Below, piece by piece: positions 54,431 through 61,818 of a stretch of DNA of 64,000 bases (within the stretch, counting starts at the first letter, position 1; every line of letters begins with the position of its first letter). The translations under genes and the position numbers were made by a program. The stretch is from Saprospiraceae bacterium (GTDB lineage Bacteria > Bacteroidota > Bacteroidia > Chitinophagales > Saprospiraceae): positions 62,001-126,000 of the forward strand of contig JADKBS010000010.1 in NCBI GenBank assembly GCA_016714985.1, given 5' to 3'. The notes under the pieces are model-generated. The model worked only from the letters and a program-made list of their open reading frames with translations. It did not search any database and was not told where the DNA came from.

Positions 54431-55108
54431 ACAAGCACCACTGTATAGCCACATTCCCATTGTTCTCTAAAAACTCATTGGCTTTACTGAAATGCTGGCA
54501 GCCACCAAAGGCACCACCAGCTAAGGGGAGGGGTGCGCTTCCAGCACCAGGTGCTTGAAAGGGTCAATGAATGCGGCTTTTTGCTTCGCAAAATTGCCCC
54601 AAAGCATGAAAACGAGGCCGTCCCGTTTCTCGGAAAGGGTTTTGATGACAGCATCGGTAAAGGTGTGCCAGCCGATTTTGGCGTGGGAATTCGAGTTGCC
54701 CTGTTCGACGGTCAGTGCGGCATTGAGCAGGAAGACGCCCTGCTCGGCCCAAGCCGTGAGGTCACCGTGGTTGGGCGGTGTGAAGGTTACGCCTAGGTTG
54801 CCAAGGTCTTCTTCAAGTTCCTTGTAGATATTGCGGAGCGATGGCGGAATGGACACGCCCTTTGGCACGGAAAACGAAAGGCCCATTGCCTCGCCCGGCT
54901 TGATATAGGGGTCTTGCCCCAAGATGACCACCTTCACCTTGTCGAACGGCGTGGTGTTGAACGCATTGAAAATCAGCGGCCCCGGTGGGTAAATGGTCTT
55001 GCCAGCCGCCAGTTCTTTTTTCAAAAAGGCGGTAATTGCCTGAAAATATGGCTGCTCAAACTCATCGGCCAGTGCTGCCTTCCAGCTATCTTCGATTTTG
55101 ACGCTCAT
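54429..55108 (-). pseudogene. ung: Uracil-DNA glycosylase, one-base frame break near the C-terminus
   Basis: Family 1 UDG removes uracil from DNA. The frame from 55108 shows VVILGQDPYIKPGEAMGLSF with the water-activating Asp, SLRNIYKELEEDLG, LLNAALTVEQG and FMLWGNFAK. It stops at 54521 right after LEAHPSP. One more G in GGGG (54525-54528) restores HPSPLAGGAFGGCQHFSKAN and an ending near 54429, the family-standard C-terminus with the HPSP loop that squeezes DNA. Probably an assembly base error, but real loss cannot be excluded. Confidence 0.88.
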
Positions 55109-55150
55109 CTGTTAAGGATTGAAGGATTGAAGGATTGAATGAGTGAAAGA
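55108..55150. repeat. AGGATTGA octamer array upstream of ung
   Basis: Tandem AGGATTGA units (period 8) just before the ung start and ahead of the tRNA promoter region. Confidence 0.6.
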
Positions 55151-55240
55151 ATGGGCAAGGTAGGAATTTTGGGAATTACGGGAACAATGCAGCAGCAAAA
55201 TGCGGTTGGGCATTGCGGCTGCAATTTTGACAAAAACCGC

Positions 55241-55248
55241 TACCTTTG
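55241..55248 (+). promoter_or_regulatory. Putative -7 element of the tRNA-Arg gene
   Basis: TACCTTTG (TAnnTTTG) 26 bases before the first tRNA base; TTTTG lies at 55225-55229, closer than the usual -33 spacing. Confidence 0.4.
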
Positions 55249-55308
55249 CCGCCGCAAAAGTTCTTTACAAGTTTGGCCCCGTAGCTCAGCGGATAGAGCA
55301 TCTGCCTT

Positions 55309-55934
55309 TAAGTTATTAGGAGCCTCATTGTGGAAACAAAAACGCAATGAGTGGACAGTGCTGTTTCGGTGAACCCTTTAAAATGGTAACGCCGAGGAAA
55401 CTTCCTATCGCTTTGTATTTTTGCTCGATGAGAGAGCACCATACAAAATCCAAAGGCGATTTAGGCGTCTTGAAGGCTTCTGCTGACTTGTGTGCAAAGG
55501 GATACTTGGTTTGTCTTCCATTTTCTGAACACACTCCATTTGATTTGGTGATTTATAAAAATGGCCTTTTCAAACGTGTTCAAGTAAAATCAAGGAAGGT
55601 TGACAACCAAGGGGTTTTGATGATAGGATTTAGAAGTTCCTATTCAACTTCAAAGGGTGTCCAAACCATAGAAGTTGATAAAACTGAAGTTGATTTGTAT
55701 TGCATTTACTGCATTGACAATGACACTTGCTATTACTTCAATCCCAATTCTTTTAACAAATCAGTCAGCATTAGGGTAAAGCCGCCGAAGAATAATCAAT
55801 CTGCAGGTGTACATCTTGCAGATGATTTTAGGGAGGTTCCGTAGAGACTATACGCACTGCACCTGCAATGGTGAAGACATAGTCCAGACCACAAATTCCG
55901 TTCACCGGGAGCGGCGAAAGCCGTAGTTGGTAAG
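55309..55934 (+). mobile_element. Group I intron in the tRNA-Arg anticodon loop
   Basis: 626 nt. It follows U55308 and ends with G55934, as required for group I splicing. The guide sequence at 55316-55322 is TTAGGAG: TTAG pairs with the 3' exon CTAA (P10), and the next GAG pairs with the 5' exon CTT, giving the obligatory U-G pair at the splice site. Core helices: P2 CTCATTG/CAATGAG (55324-55330, 55345-55351); P3 CAGTGC/GCACTG (55356-55361, 55854-55859); P7 GACTAT/ATAGTC (55846-55851, 55879-55884); P8 CACC/GGTG. The R-like (AGAGACTA) and S-like (AAGACATAGTCC) core segments are present. The endonuclease gene sits between P3 and P7. Confidence 0.92.
55428..55844 (+). CDS. Intron-encoded PD-(D/E)XK homing endonuclease
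   Basis: 138 residues from the ATG at 55428 (MREHHTKSKGDLGVLKASAD); ATGs further upstream (55383) are possible. The order KGDLG...LKASADL, PFSEHTPFDLVIYKNG and FKRVQVKSR gives the acidic residue and the Q-x-K catalytic strand typical of I-Ssp6803I-type endonucleases. Those belong to the PD-(D/E)XK group and live in tRNA introns of cyanobacteria. It probably cuts intron-free tRNA-Arg genes to spread the intron. It lies wholly inside the intron and stops two bases before the P7 strand. Confidence 0.85.
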   Translation: MREHHTKSKGDLGVLKASADLCAKGYLVCLPFSEHTPFDLVIYKNGLFKRVQVKSRKVDNQGVLMIGFRSSYSTSKGVQTIEVDKTEVDLYCIYCIDNDTCYYFNPNSFNKSVSIRVKPPKNNQSAGVHLADDFREVP

Positions 55935-55982
55935 CTAAGCAGATGGTCCCTGGTTCGAGTCCAGGCGGGGTCACTTTTCTAC

Positions 55983-56023
55983 AGCCGCAAATCATTCATT
56001 GTCAATGATTTGCGGCTTTTTTT
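55983..56023 (+). terminator. Rho-independent terminator of the tRNA gene
   Basis: Long stem AGCCGCAAATCATT / AATGATTTGCGGCT with a 7-base loop, followed by T7; ten bases past the tRNA end. Confidence 0.92.
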
Positions 56024-56130
56024 ATTGATAGTTTCATTCCTTTTTAAAAGTCCTTTCCTTTTCCTTATTTGTCGAAAAACAGCACTTGCCAACTGTTTCG
56101 CAAAGCCTTGGTTTTCAACCTATTGCACAA

Positions 56131-56168
56131 TCGTAAATCGTAAATCGTAAATCGGCAAATCGTAAATC
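56131..56168. repeat. AAATCGT heptamer array
   Basis: About five tandem AAATCGT units (period 7, one interruption GGC), upstream of the sugar transporter gene. Confidence 0.8.
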
Positions 56169-56235
56169 TATTTTACCTTCGCCCTTATCATCCTAATTCT
56201 TCAAACCGGGCAAACCCTTCGCTTGCCCCAACAAA

Positions 56236-57567
56236 ATGAAAAACATGAACCACCGCAAGATTTTCTTTTGGTCAATCACCGTCGCCTTGGCGGGCTTCCT
56301 GTTTGGCTTCGATACGGTCGTAATTTCGGGTGCCGACCTGTCTTTGCAGGAGCTTTGGCCCCGTGGCGAGTTGTTTCATGGCGTCGTCGTCATGGCATCT
56401 GCGCTTTGGGGAACGGTGGTCGGAGCATTGCTTGGCGGCATCCCAACGGACAAATGGGGGCGTAAAAAGACCCTGATATGGATAGGCGTCTTCTATTTCG
56501 TCTCGGCGGTAGGTTCGGCGTTGGCCAAAGACCCCTGGGTTTTTGCCGTCTTCCGTTTCATCGGCGGCTTGGCAGTCGGCGCTTCGACTATTGCTGCCCC
56601 GGCACTCATCTCCGAGATTGCGCCAGCCGATAGAAGGGGGCGTCTCGTGGCGCTGTACCAGTTCAATATCGTGTTCGGCATCCTCGTTGCTTTCCTCTCC
56701 AATTTCCTGCTGAAAGACTTCGGTGCCGAGCCTTGGCGCTGGATGATTGGGGCCGAGGCATTGCCCGCTTTCCTCTATACCTTGATGGTGTTTACCGTAC
56801 CGGAAAGCCCCCGCTGGCTCTTGGTGAAAAAACACGACCGGGCCGCCGCTGCCGCCACTTTGCGCCAAATTGACCCAACCGCCAACCCCGAAGTGGAAAT
56901 GCAGCGCATCATCGCCGACCACGCAGAGGCCGACCAAACCGAGACCATCTTTGTTCCGAAGTACCGCAAACCGCTGATGTTGGCCTTTTTCATTGCCTTT
57001 TTCAACCAGTTTTCAGGTATCAATGCTTTCCTTTATTATGCCCCACGCATTTTTCAAGATGCTGGTTTGGACGAAAGCTCGGCGCTGCTCAGCAGCGTAG
57101 GCATTGGCATCGCCAACCTCATATTCACCCTGCTCGGCCTTTCGCTGATTGACAAACTGGGCCGCCGCCAACTCATGTACATTGGCTCCGTCGGCTATAT
57201 CATCTCGCTCTCTTTGGTGGCACTTGCTTTCGCAATGGAATGGAAAGGCATGGCCGTGCCGGGCTTCCTGTTCCTGTTCATCGCAGCCCATGCCATTGGC
57301 CAGGGAGCTGTCATTTGGGTGTTCATCGCCGAGATATTTCCGAACCACCTGCGGGCCAGTGGGCAAGCATTCGGCAGTTCGGTACATTGGTGGCTGGCAG
57401 CCCTCATCCCATCGCTCATGCCCGTGATGATAAGCTCAATTGGCATCACCACCGTTTTTGTCGGCTTCGCCGCAATGATGGTGCTGCAACTACTCTGGGT
57501 CTGGAAAATGATGCCCGAAACCAAGGGCGTTTCGTTGGAGGATTTGGAGAAACAAATGACGAAGTAG
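56236..57567 (+). CDS. Sugar porter (MFS, SP family)
   Basis: 443 residues, twelve helices. Sugar-porter signatures: GFLFGFDTVVISGADLSLQE (helix 1), GGIPTDKWGRKKTLIW between helices 2 and 3, PESPRWLLVKK before the central loop, FFNQFSGINAFLYYAPRIF (the QQxSGxN block) in helix 7, LIDKLGRRQLMY and PETKGVSLEDLE at the end. A proton-coupled importer of hexoses such as fructose is likely, because fructokinase and a GH32 fructan hydrolase follow. An alternative ATG at 56248 exists. Confidence 0.93.
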   Translation: MKNMNHRKIFFWSITVALAGFLFGFDTVVISGADLSLQELWPRGELFHGVVVMASALWGTVVGALLGGIPTDKWGRKKTLIWIGVFYFVSAVGSALAKDPWVFAVFRFIGGLAVGASTIAAPALISEIAPADRRGRLVALYQFNIVFGILVAFLSNFLLKDFGAEPWRWMIGAEALPAFLYTLMVFTVPESPRWLLVKKHDRAAAAATLRQIDPTANPEVEMQRIIADHAEADQTETIFVPKYRKPLMLAFFIAFFNQFSGINAFLYYAPRIFQDAGLDESSALLSSVGIGIANLIFTLLGLSLIDKLGRRQLMYIGSVGYIISLSLVALAFAMEWKGMAVPGFLFLFIAAHAIGQGAVIWVFIAEIFPNHLRASGQAFGSSVHWWLAALIPSLMPVMISSIGITTVFVGFAAMMVLQLLWVWKMMPETKGVSLEDLEKQMTK

Positions 57568-57603
57568 CCCATTTAATTTCCTAATTTCCAATTTCCATAT
57601 TAA

Positions 57604-58506
57604 ATGTCAAAACCCACCGTCATCTGCTTCGGCGAAGTTCTCTGGGACTTGTTGCCTAGCGGCAAAATCGCCGGAGGCGCACCCATGAACGTCGCCTACC
57701 ATGCCAACCAGCTTGGCCTACGCTCCCTCATGGTCAGCCGCATCGGCAACGACGACCTCGGCCACCAGTTGCTCGATTTTTTGGAGGAGAAAGGCGTGGC
57801 CACCCGCTTTGTTCAGCAAGATGATAGCGCACCAACGGGCGTTGTCAATGTCCATTTGGATGAAAAAGGCTCGCCCAGCTACGAAATCGTGCAGCCCGCC
57901 GCTTGGGACTTCATCGAGCCAGACGAAAAGGTGATCGCCTTGGTCGGGGCTTCCGATGCCTTTGTGTTTGGCAGCCTCGCTTGCCGCAACGAGCGCAGCC
58001 GGGAAACGCTGTTCGACCTACTGGAAGGAGCCAAACTTCGGGTCTTGGACGTGAACCTCCGTGCCCCGTTTTACGACAAAAACCTGCTCGCCGACCTGCT
58101 CATCAAGGCCGACATCGTTAAAATGAACGACGAGGAACTGGCCCTCATCAGCGGCTATTGGTCGTCGGCGAAGGGCACGGAAGACCAGATGAATTTCCTG
58201 TTGGAACAGTTCAGATTGGAAACGCTCATCGTCACCAGGGGCCCGAAAGGTGCGGTCTGCCTCGACGCTGATGGGTATCACGAGCAAGAGGGTTTTAAGG
58301 TAAAAGTGAGGGACACCATCGGCAGCGGTGATGCGTTTTTGGCGGCTTTCCTCAGCAAGAATCTGGATGGTGCCGGCATGGACGAATCATTGCGCTTCGC
58401 CTGTGCCATCGGTGCGCTGGTGGCCACCAAGCGGGGCGGCACCCCAGTCATTGACGAGGAGGAACTGGATGAGATTTATGATGCCAATGATAATTTTGAT
58501 GCTTGA
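57604..58506 (+). CDS. PfkB-family fructokinase
   Basis: 300 residues, ribokinase fold: GEVLWDLLPSGKIAGGAPMN at the N-terminus with the substrate-binding GGAPxN block, and DTIGSGDAFLAAFLS near 240 carrying the catalytic aspartate and anion hole. IVTRGPKGAVC and KMNDEELALISGYW are further family blocks. GAPMNVAYHANQLG fits fructokinases. It turns fructose into fructose 6-phosphate, linking the transporter (36 bases upstream) and the GH32 hydrolase to glycolysis. Confidence 0.92.
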   Translation: MSKPTVICFGEVLWDLLPSGKIAGGAPMNVAYHANQLGLRSLMVSRIGNDDLGHQLLDFLEEKGVATRFVQQDDSAPTGVVNVHLDEKGSPSYEIVQPAAWDFIEPDEKVIALVGASDAFVFGSLACRNERSRETLFDLLEGAKLRVLDVNLRAPFYDKNLLADLLIKADIVKMNDEELALISGYWSSAKGTEDQMNFLLEQFRLETLIVTRGPKGAVCLDADGYHEQEGFKVKVRDTIGSGDAFLAAFLSKNLDGAGMDESLRFACAIGALVATKRGGTPVIDEEELDEIYDANDNFDA

Positions 58507-59037
58507 TGCTTGATGCTTGATGCTTGATGCTGGATTTTGACGCAGAAGGACGCAGATTCGTTATGATTATTTATGCTTGGTTTTTGCTTCGCAAAAACAT
58601 AACAAATCATAACGAATCTGCGTCCTTCTGCGTCAGAAAACCGTTTTGCGCAGCAAAGCAAAAACCATCCTAAAAAACCTGCGTCCTTCTGCGTCAAAAA
58701 ACCGTTTTGCGCAGCAAAGCAAAAAACATAAACCATCCTAAAAAACCTGCGTCCCTCTGCGTCAAAAAACCGTTTTGCGCAGCAAAACAAAAAACATAAG
58801 CCATCCTAAAAAATCTGCGTCTTTCTGCGTCAAAAAAACCGTTTTGCGCAGCAAAACACCCCACTCAATCCATCAATAGATTACCGTCAAAAACACTAAG
58901 TGAAGTTGGATTAATAAGTTAGACCTTTGAATTTGCAATTACCTGTCAATCAATACCTTGCAAATTCATTCCCGTCAAGCCGGGACAGGCTCTTCATCAT
59001 TCATCATTCATCATTCATCATTCCCTAACGCCTTGTT
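58507..59037. repeat. Repeat-filled gap: heptamers, 31-bp-stem cruciform and tandem repeats
   Basis: 531 bases with no gene. 58500-58532: GATGCTT heptamers that begin at the fructokinase stop. 58538-58568 and 58605-58635: a perfect 31-bp inverted repeat (TGACGCAGAAGGACGCAGAT... and complement) around a 36-base spacer that itself folds (TTTTTGC/GCAAAAA). 58616-58858: about four tandem units of 60-70 bases with CTGCGTCCTTCTGCGTC and CCGTTTTGCGCAGCAAA. 58993-59023: CATCATT heptamers. Confidence 0.85.
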
Positions 59038-60633
59038 ATGAGCAACAAAATACCTTCCTTCCTCTTCGTAGCAACCGCCATCATCTTCCTAGCGGCTTGC
59101 CGCAACGAGCCACAATCCACGCAATCCACCGCTACCGTGACCGAGCAATACCGGGAACAACACCGCCCGCAGTTCCACTTCACCCCGCCCAAGAACTGGA
59201 TGAACGACCCGAACGGCCTCGTCTTTTACGAGGGCGAGTACCACCTTTTCTACCAGCACTACCCCGACTCCAACGTATGGGGGCCGATGCACTGGGCACA
59301 TGCCGTCAGTCGTGACCTCGTGCGTTGGGAGCACCTGCCCATCGCCCTTTACCCCGATTCGTTGGGCTATATCTTCAGCGGCTCGGCGGTGGTGGACTGG
59401 AAGAACACGAGCGGTTTTGGTGAAAAAGGGCAGCCGCCGCTCGTGGCCATGTTTACCTACCACGACATGGAGGCCGAGCGGGCGGGCAGCGATACCCGTG
59501 AGTCGCAGGCCATTGCCTACAGCCTCGACCGAGGGCGCACCTGGGTGAAATACGAGGGCAACCCCGTCATCCCAAATCCCGGCAAGGTTCGGGACTTCCG
59601 AGACCCCAAGCTTGTACGGGATGAGGCCCGCAAACAATGGGTGACCACCCTTGCCGTTGGCCAACACGCCGAGCTTTGGGCCTCGCCCGATTTCAAGACT
59701 TGGAAAAAACTCAGCGAATTCGGCGCTGACCTCGGCAACCACGAGGGCGTATGGGAATGCCCTGATTTCTTCCCCATCAAAGTGGAAGGCACGGGCGAGC
59801 AGAAATGGGTCATCCTGCAAAACCTGAACCCCGGCGGCCCGAATGGTGGCTCGGCGGTGCAGTATTTCGTCGGCGATTTCGATGGAAAAAACTTCACGGT
59901 TGACCCCAGCTTCCTGCCCGATGCACAAGGCGGCAAGGCCGTCTGGCTCGACCACGGCAAGGACAACTACGCCGGGGTCACTTGGTCGGATGTGCCCGAT
60001 GGCCGTCGCCTCTTCATCGGCTGGATGAGCAACTGGCAGTACGCCCAACAGGTGCCGACCGTGGCTTGGCGCTCCGCCTGTACCCTGCCCCGTGTGCTCA
60101 CGCTCCGCAACACAGCGGTGGGCTACCGCCTCTTCTCAGAACCCGTGGAGGAGTTGGAGGCATTGCGCCAGCAACTCAAATCGCTCGAACCTGCCACGGT
60201 AAAAGGCGCACTGGACTTGAATTTAGACAGTATTTCTCCCGCCCAAATGGAACTCCTGCTGGACATCGAGCCAAGCGCCGCTGCCCGCTTCACCATAGAA
60301 CTTTCCAACTCGAAAGGCGAGACCTACCGCATCGGCTACGATGCCAAGGCCAACCAGTTTTTCAGTGACCGCACTAAAGCTGGCGACCACAGCTTCTCCC
60401 GCGATTTTGCGAAGCAGCCCAGCGTGGCACCCCGCATTTCAACGGACAAGACCGTGCGGTTGCACCTCTTCTTTGACGCTGCCAGCGCCGAGCTTTTCGC
60501 CGATGGCGGTGCAACGGTGATGACAGAGGTGTTTTTTCCGGGCGAAGTGTTCACGAGGGTAAAACTTGTGGCGGAAGGTGGGGAGGTACAGGTGAAGGAG
60601 GGCAGGGTTTGGGGGCTGGGTCGTATTTGGTGA
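59038..60633 (+). CDS. GH32 fructan hydrolase (levanase/inulinase-like), lipoprotein
   Basis: 531 residues, signal ending in a lipobox (FLFVATAIIFLAACRNEPQS). Five-bladed propeller with the nucleophile block PPKNWMNDPNGLVFYEGEYH, then YIFSGSAVVDW, the transition-state block FRDPKLV and VWECPDFFPI with the acid/base Glu. The C-terminal beta-sandwich (about 380-531) is typical of GH32. The lipid anchor places it in the periplasm or on the cell surface, where it would cut levan, inulin or sucrose. Third gene of the fructan-use set; no SusC/SusD pair is nearby. Confidence 0.94.
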   Translation: MSNKIPSFLFVATAIIFLAACRNEPQSTQSTATVTEQYREQHRPQFHFTPPKNWMNDPNGLVFYEGEYHLFYQHYPDSNVWGPMHWAHAVSRDLVRWEHLPIALYPDSLGYIFSGSAVVDWKNTSGFGEKGQPPLVAMFTYHDMEAERAGSDTRESQAIAYSLDRGRTWVKYEGNPVIPNPGKVRDFRDPKLVRDEARKQWVTTLAVGQHAELWASPDFKTWKKLSEFGADLGNHEGVWECPDFFPIKVEGTGEQKWVILQNLNPGGPNGGSAVQYFVGDFDGKNFTVDPSFLPDAQGGKAVWLDHGKDNYAGVTWSDVPDGRRLFIGWMSNWQYAQQVPTVAWRSACTLPRVLTLRNTAVGYRLFSEPVEELEALRQQLKSLEPATVKGALDLNLDSISPAQMELLLDIEPSAAARFTIELSNSKGETYRIGYDAKANQFFSDRTKAGDHSFSRDFAKQPSVAPRISTDKTVRLHLFFDAASAELFADGGATVMTEVFFPGEVFTRVKLVAEGGEVQVKEGRVWGLGRIW

Positions 60634-60684
60634 AGCAAGCCCCTCACTGGTGACACCTTTTTGAAAAGTGTCGTTACTCTTTGC

Positions 60685-61557
60685 CTACAAATCCAACTTC
60701 ACCCCATCCTTCCAAACTTCAATGATGGGGGCCTGGTCGGTACTGCGGGTCAGCACCACGATCATGGCATCGTTGAAGGCATCCTCGAAGCTTTTGCCTT
60801 CGCCAAACCCGTTGTAAAGCCCTTCGGAAAGGTCAAGTGCGGCTGGGTCAGTGATGGGGTTGTTGTTGCCGACGACATAGAAGCCGAGGCTGGATATTTC
60901 CTTGGCCTGCTCGGCGGAGTAGCAGGCGTTCAGCACTACGACTTGGGTGATACCTCTCAGTGGGCGGAATAGGCGCTGAAGGGCGGGCAGCGGGATGGGT
61001 TGCGACTTGTTGTCTTCAGTGGTGATGAGGATGCCGTTGGTTTCGCCGTGCCCCGAAAAATGGACGATATGGGGCTTGTCGTTCATGGCCCGAACCAGTT
61101 CGGTGATGGTCACGGCAAACTGGGGCGGCAGGAAATCGAAGGCGTCCCGTTGGCTGCCCCGCTCCAATTGCGCCCGCAGCAAGCGGTACTCCCGGTCGGT
61201 CTGTAGGCGGGTCTCGTTGTCGGGGTTGGCGGCGAGGAAGAGGATTTTGGTCTTGGTGGGGGCGGGGGGGCCTGGATTTGGGGTCGGAGGCGCTGCGGGG
61301 CTTTTCGGGCCAGTATTTGACTGGGTATCGGTGCCAACCAAACCATTCAATTTCAAGGCTGCATCCACGATGCGGCTGCGCTCGATGCTGGCGTCGTCGT
61401 GCCGGAGCAGGCCGAGCATCACGCTGCGTTCTAAGTCGTTTAATTGGACTAGTAGATTGACCACGACGGGTGCCAGGTTGTCGGGAGCCTTTTTGGCTAA
61501 TTCATTCAGGGCCTCTTTAAGCCTACCCTCAATGATAAGTTCTTGAATTGGGTTCAT
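60685..61557 (-). CDS. EAD-CHAT protein (caspase-like effector)
   Basis: 290 residues. Residues 1-75 (LIIEGRLKEALNELAKKAPD, LNDLERSVMLGLLRHDDASI ERSRI) look like an effector-associated domain of type EAD11, an adaptor that brings effectors to partner proteins. A Pro-rich linker follows (about 78-100), then a CHAT peptidase domain starting KTKILFLAANPDNETRLQTD, with catalytic His in IVHFSGHGE and Cys in VVVLNACYSAEQ. Such proteins are predicted effectors of bacterial self-killing or defence systems. It stands alone here; a partner with the same EAD would be elsewhere. Confidence 0.88.
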   Translation of the reverse strand: MNPIQELIIEGRLKEALNELAKKAPDNLAPVVVNLLVQLNDLERSVMLGLLRHDDASIERSRIVDAALKLNGLVGTDTQSNTGPKSPAAPPTPNPGPPAPTKTKILFLAANPDNETRLQTDREYRLLRAQLERGSQRDAFDFLPPQFAVTITELVRAMNDKPHIVHFSGHGETNGILITTEDNKSQPIPLPALQRLFRPLRGITQVVVLNACYSAEQAKEISSLGFYVVGNNNPITDPAALDLSEGLYNGFGEGKSFEDAFNDAMIVVLTRSTDQAPIIEVWKDGVKLDL

Positions 61558-61818
61558 GCTGTTTTTGATTTGGTTGTCGGGCGAAAGTTAGGCGGTTAGT
61601 TTGAAGTTAATGCATATAAGTAGATTTACGATTTTATATTTACGAATTAATATTTTACAACTACTTGAATTTCAACCAGTTGCATCGAATTTAAAATCTA
61701 AACTAATTTAATAGACCTAATTATCACCCAAAATCCGCAATCACAACGGAATTTGCCATACCTGCTGGGAGCCCAATCCGCAATCCGAAATCCCCAATCC
61801 GTAATCCCGAACTCCCCT
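61558..61818. other. Gap between EAD-CHAT and LptF/G genes
   Basis: 261 bases: AT-rich from 61610 to 61720, then CCGCAATCCGAAATCCCCAA-type heptamers (about 61773-61815) at the end of the LptF/G gene. No gene seen. Confidence 0.5.

Larger units (their letters stand above)
55275..55973 (+). tRNA. tRNA-Arg(UCU), split by a group I intron
   Basis: Exons 55275-55308 and 55935-55973 join to a 73-base tRNA. The acceptor stem is GGCCCCG/CGGGGTC, the D arm GCTC/GAGC with loop AGCGGATA, the anticodon stem TCTGC/GCAGA, the loop CTTCTAA and the T arm CCTGG-TTCGAGT-CCAGG. The discriminator base is A; CCA is not encoded. The joined loop gives anticodon UCU, which reads AGA and AGG, and GGATAGAGC with the A in the D loop fits tRNA-Arg. 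The break lies between anticodon bases 34 and 35. A strong terminator follows at 55983. Confidence 0.95.

Noticed and set aside
55347..55844. 165-residue protein starting at 55347 as the intron product
   Set aside because: That start lies within P2/P3 of the intron core; the ATG at 55428 begins just before the conserved endonuclease sequence and is preferred.
55275..55973. Splicing that would give tRNA-Lys(UUU), with the break one base later
   Set aside because: It would end the intron with C and break the continuous P1-P10 guide pairing; the D-loop and anticodon arm also match tRNA-Arg(UCU).
59089..60048. Minus-strand frame opposite the GH32 gene
   Set aside because: Plus-strand GH32 motifs (WMNDPNG, FRDPK, ECPDFF) fix the coding strand.
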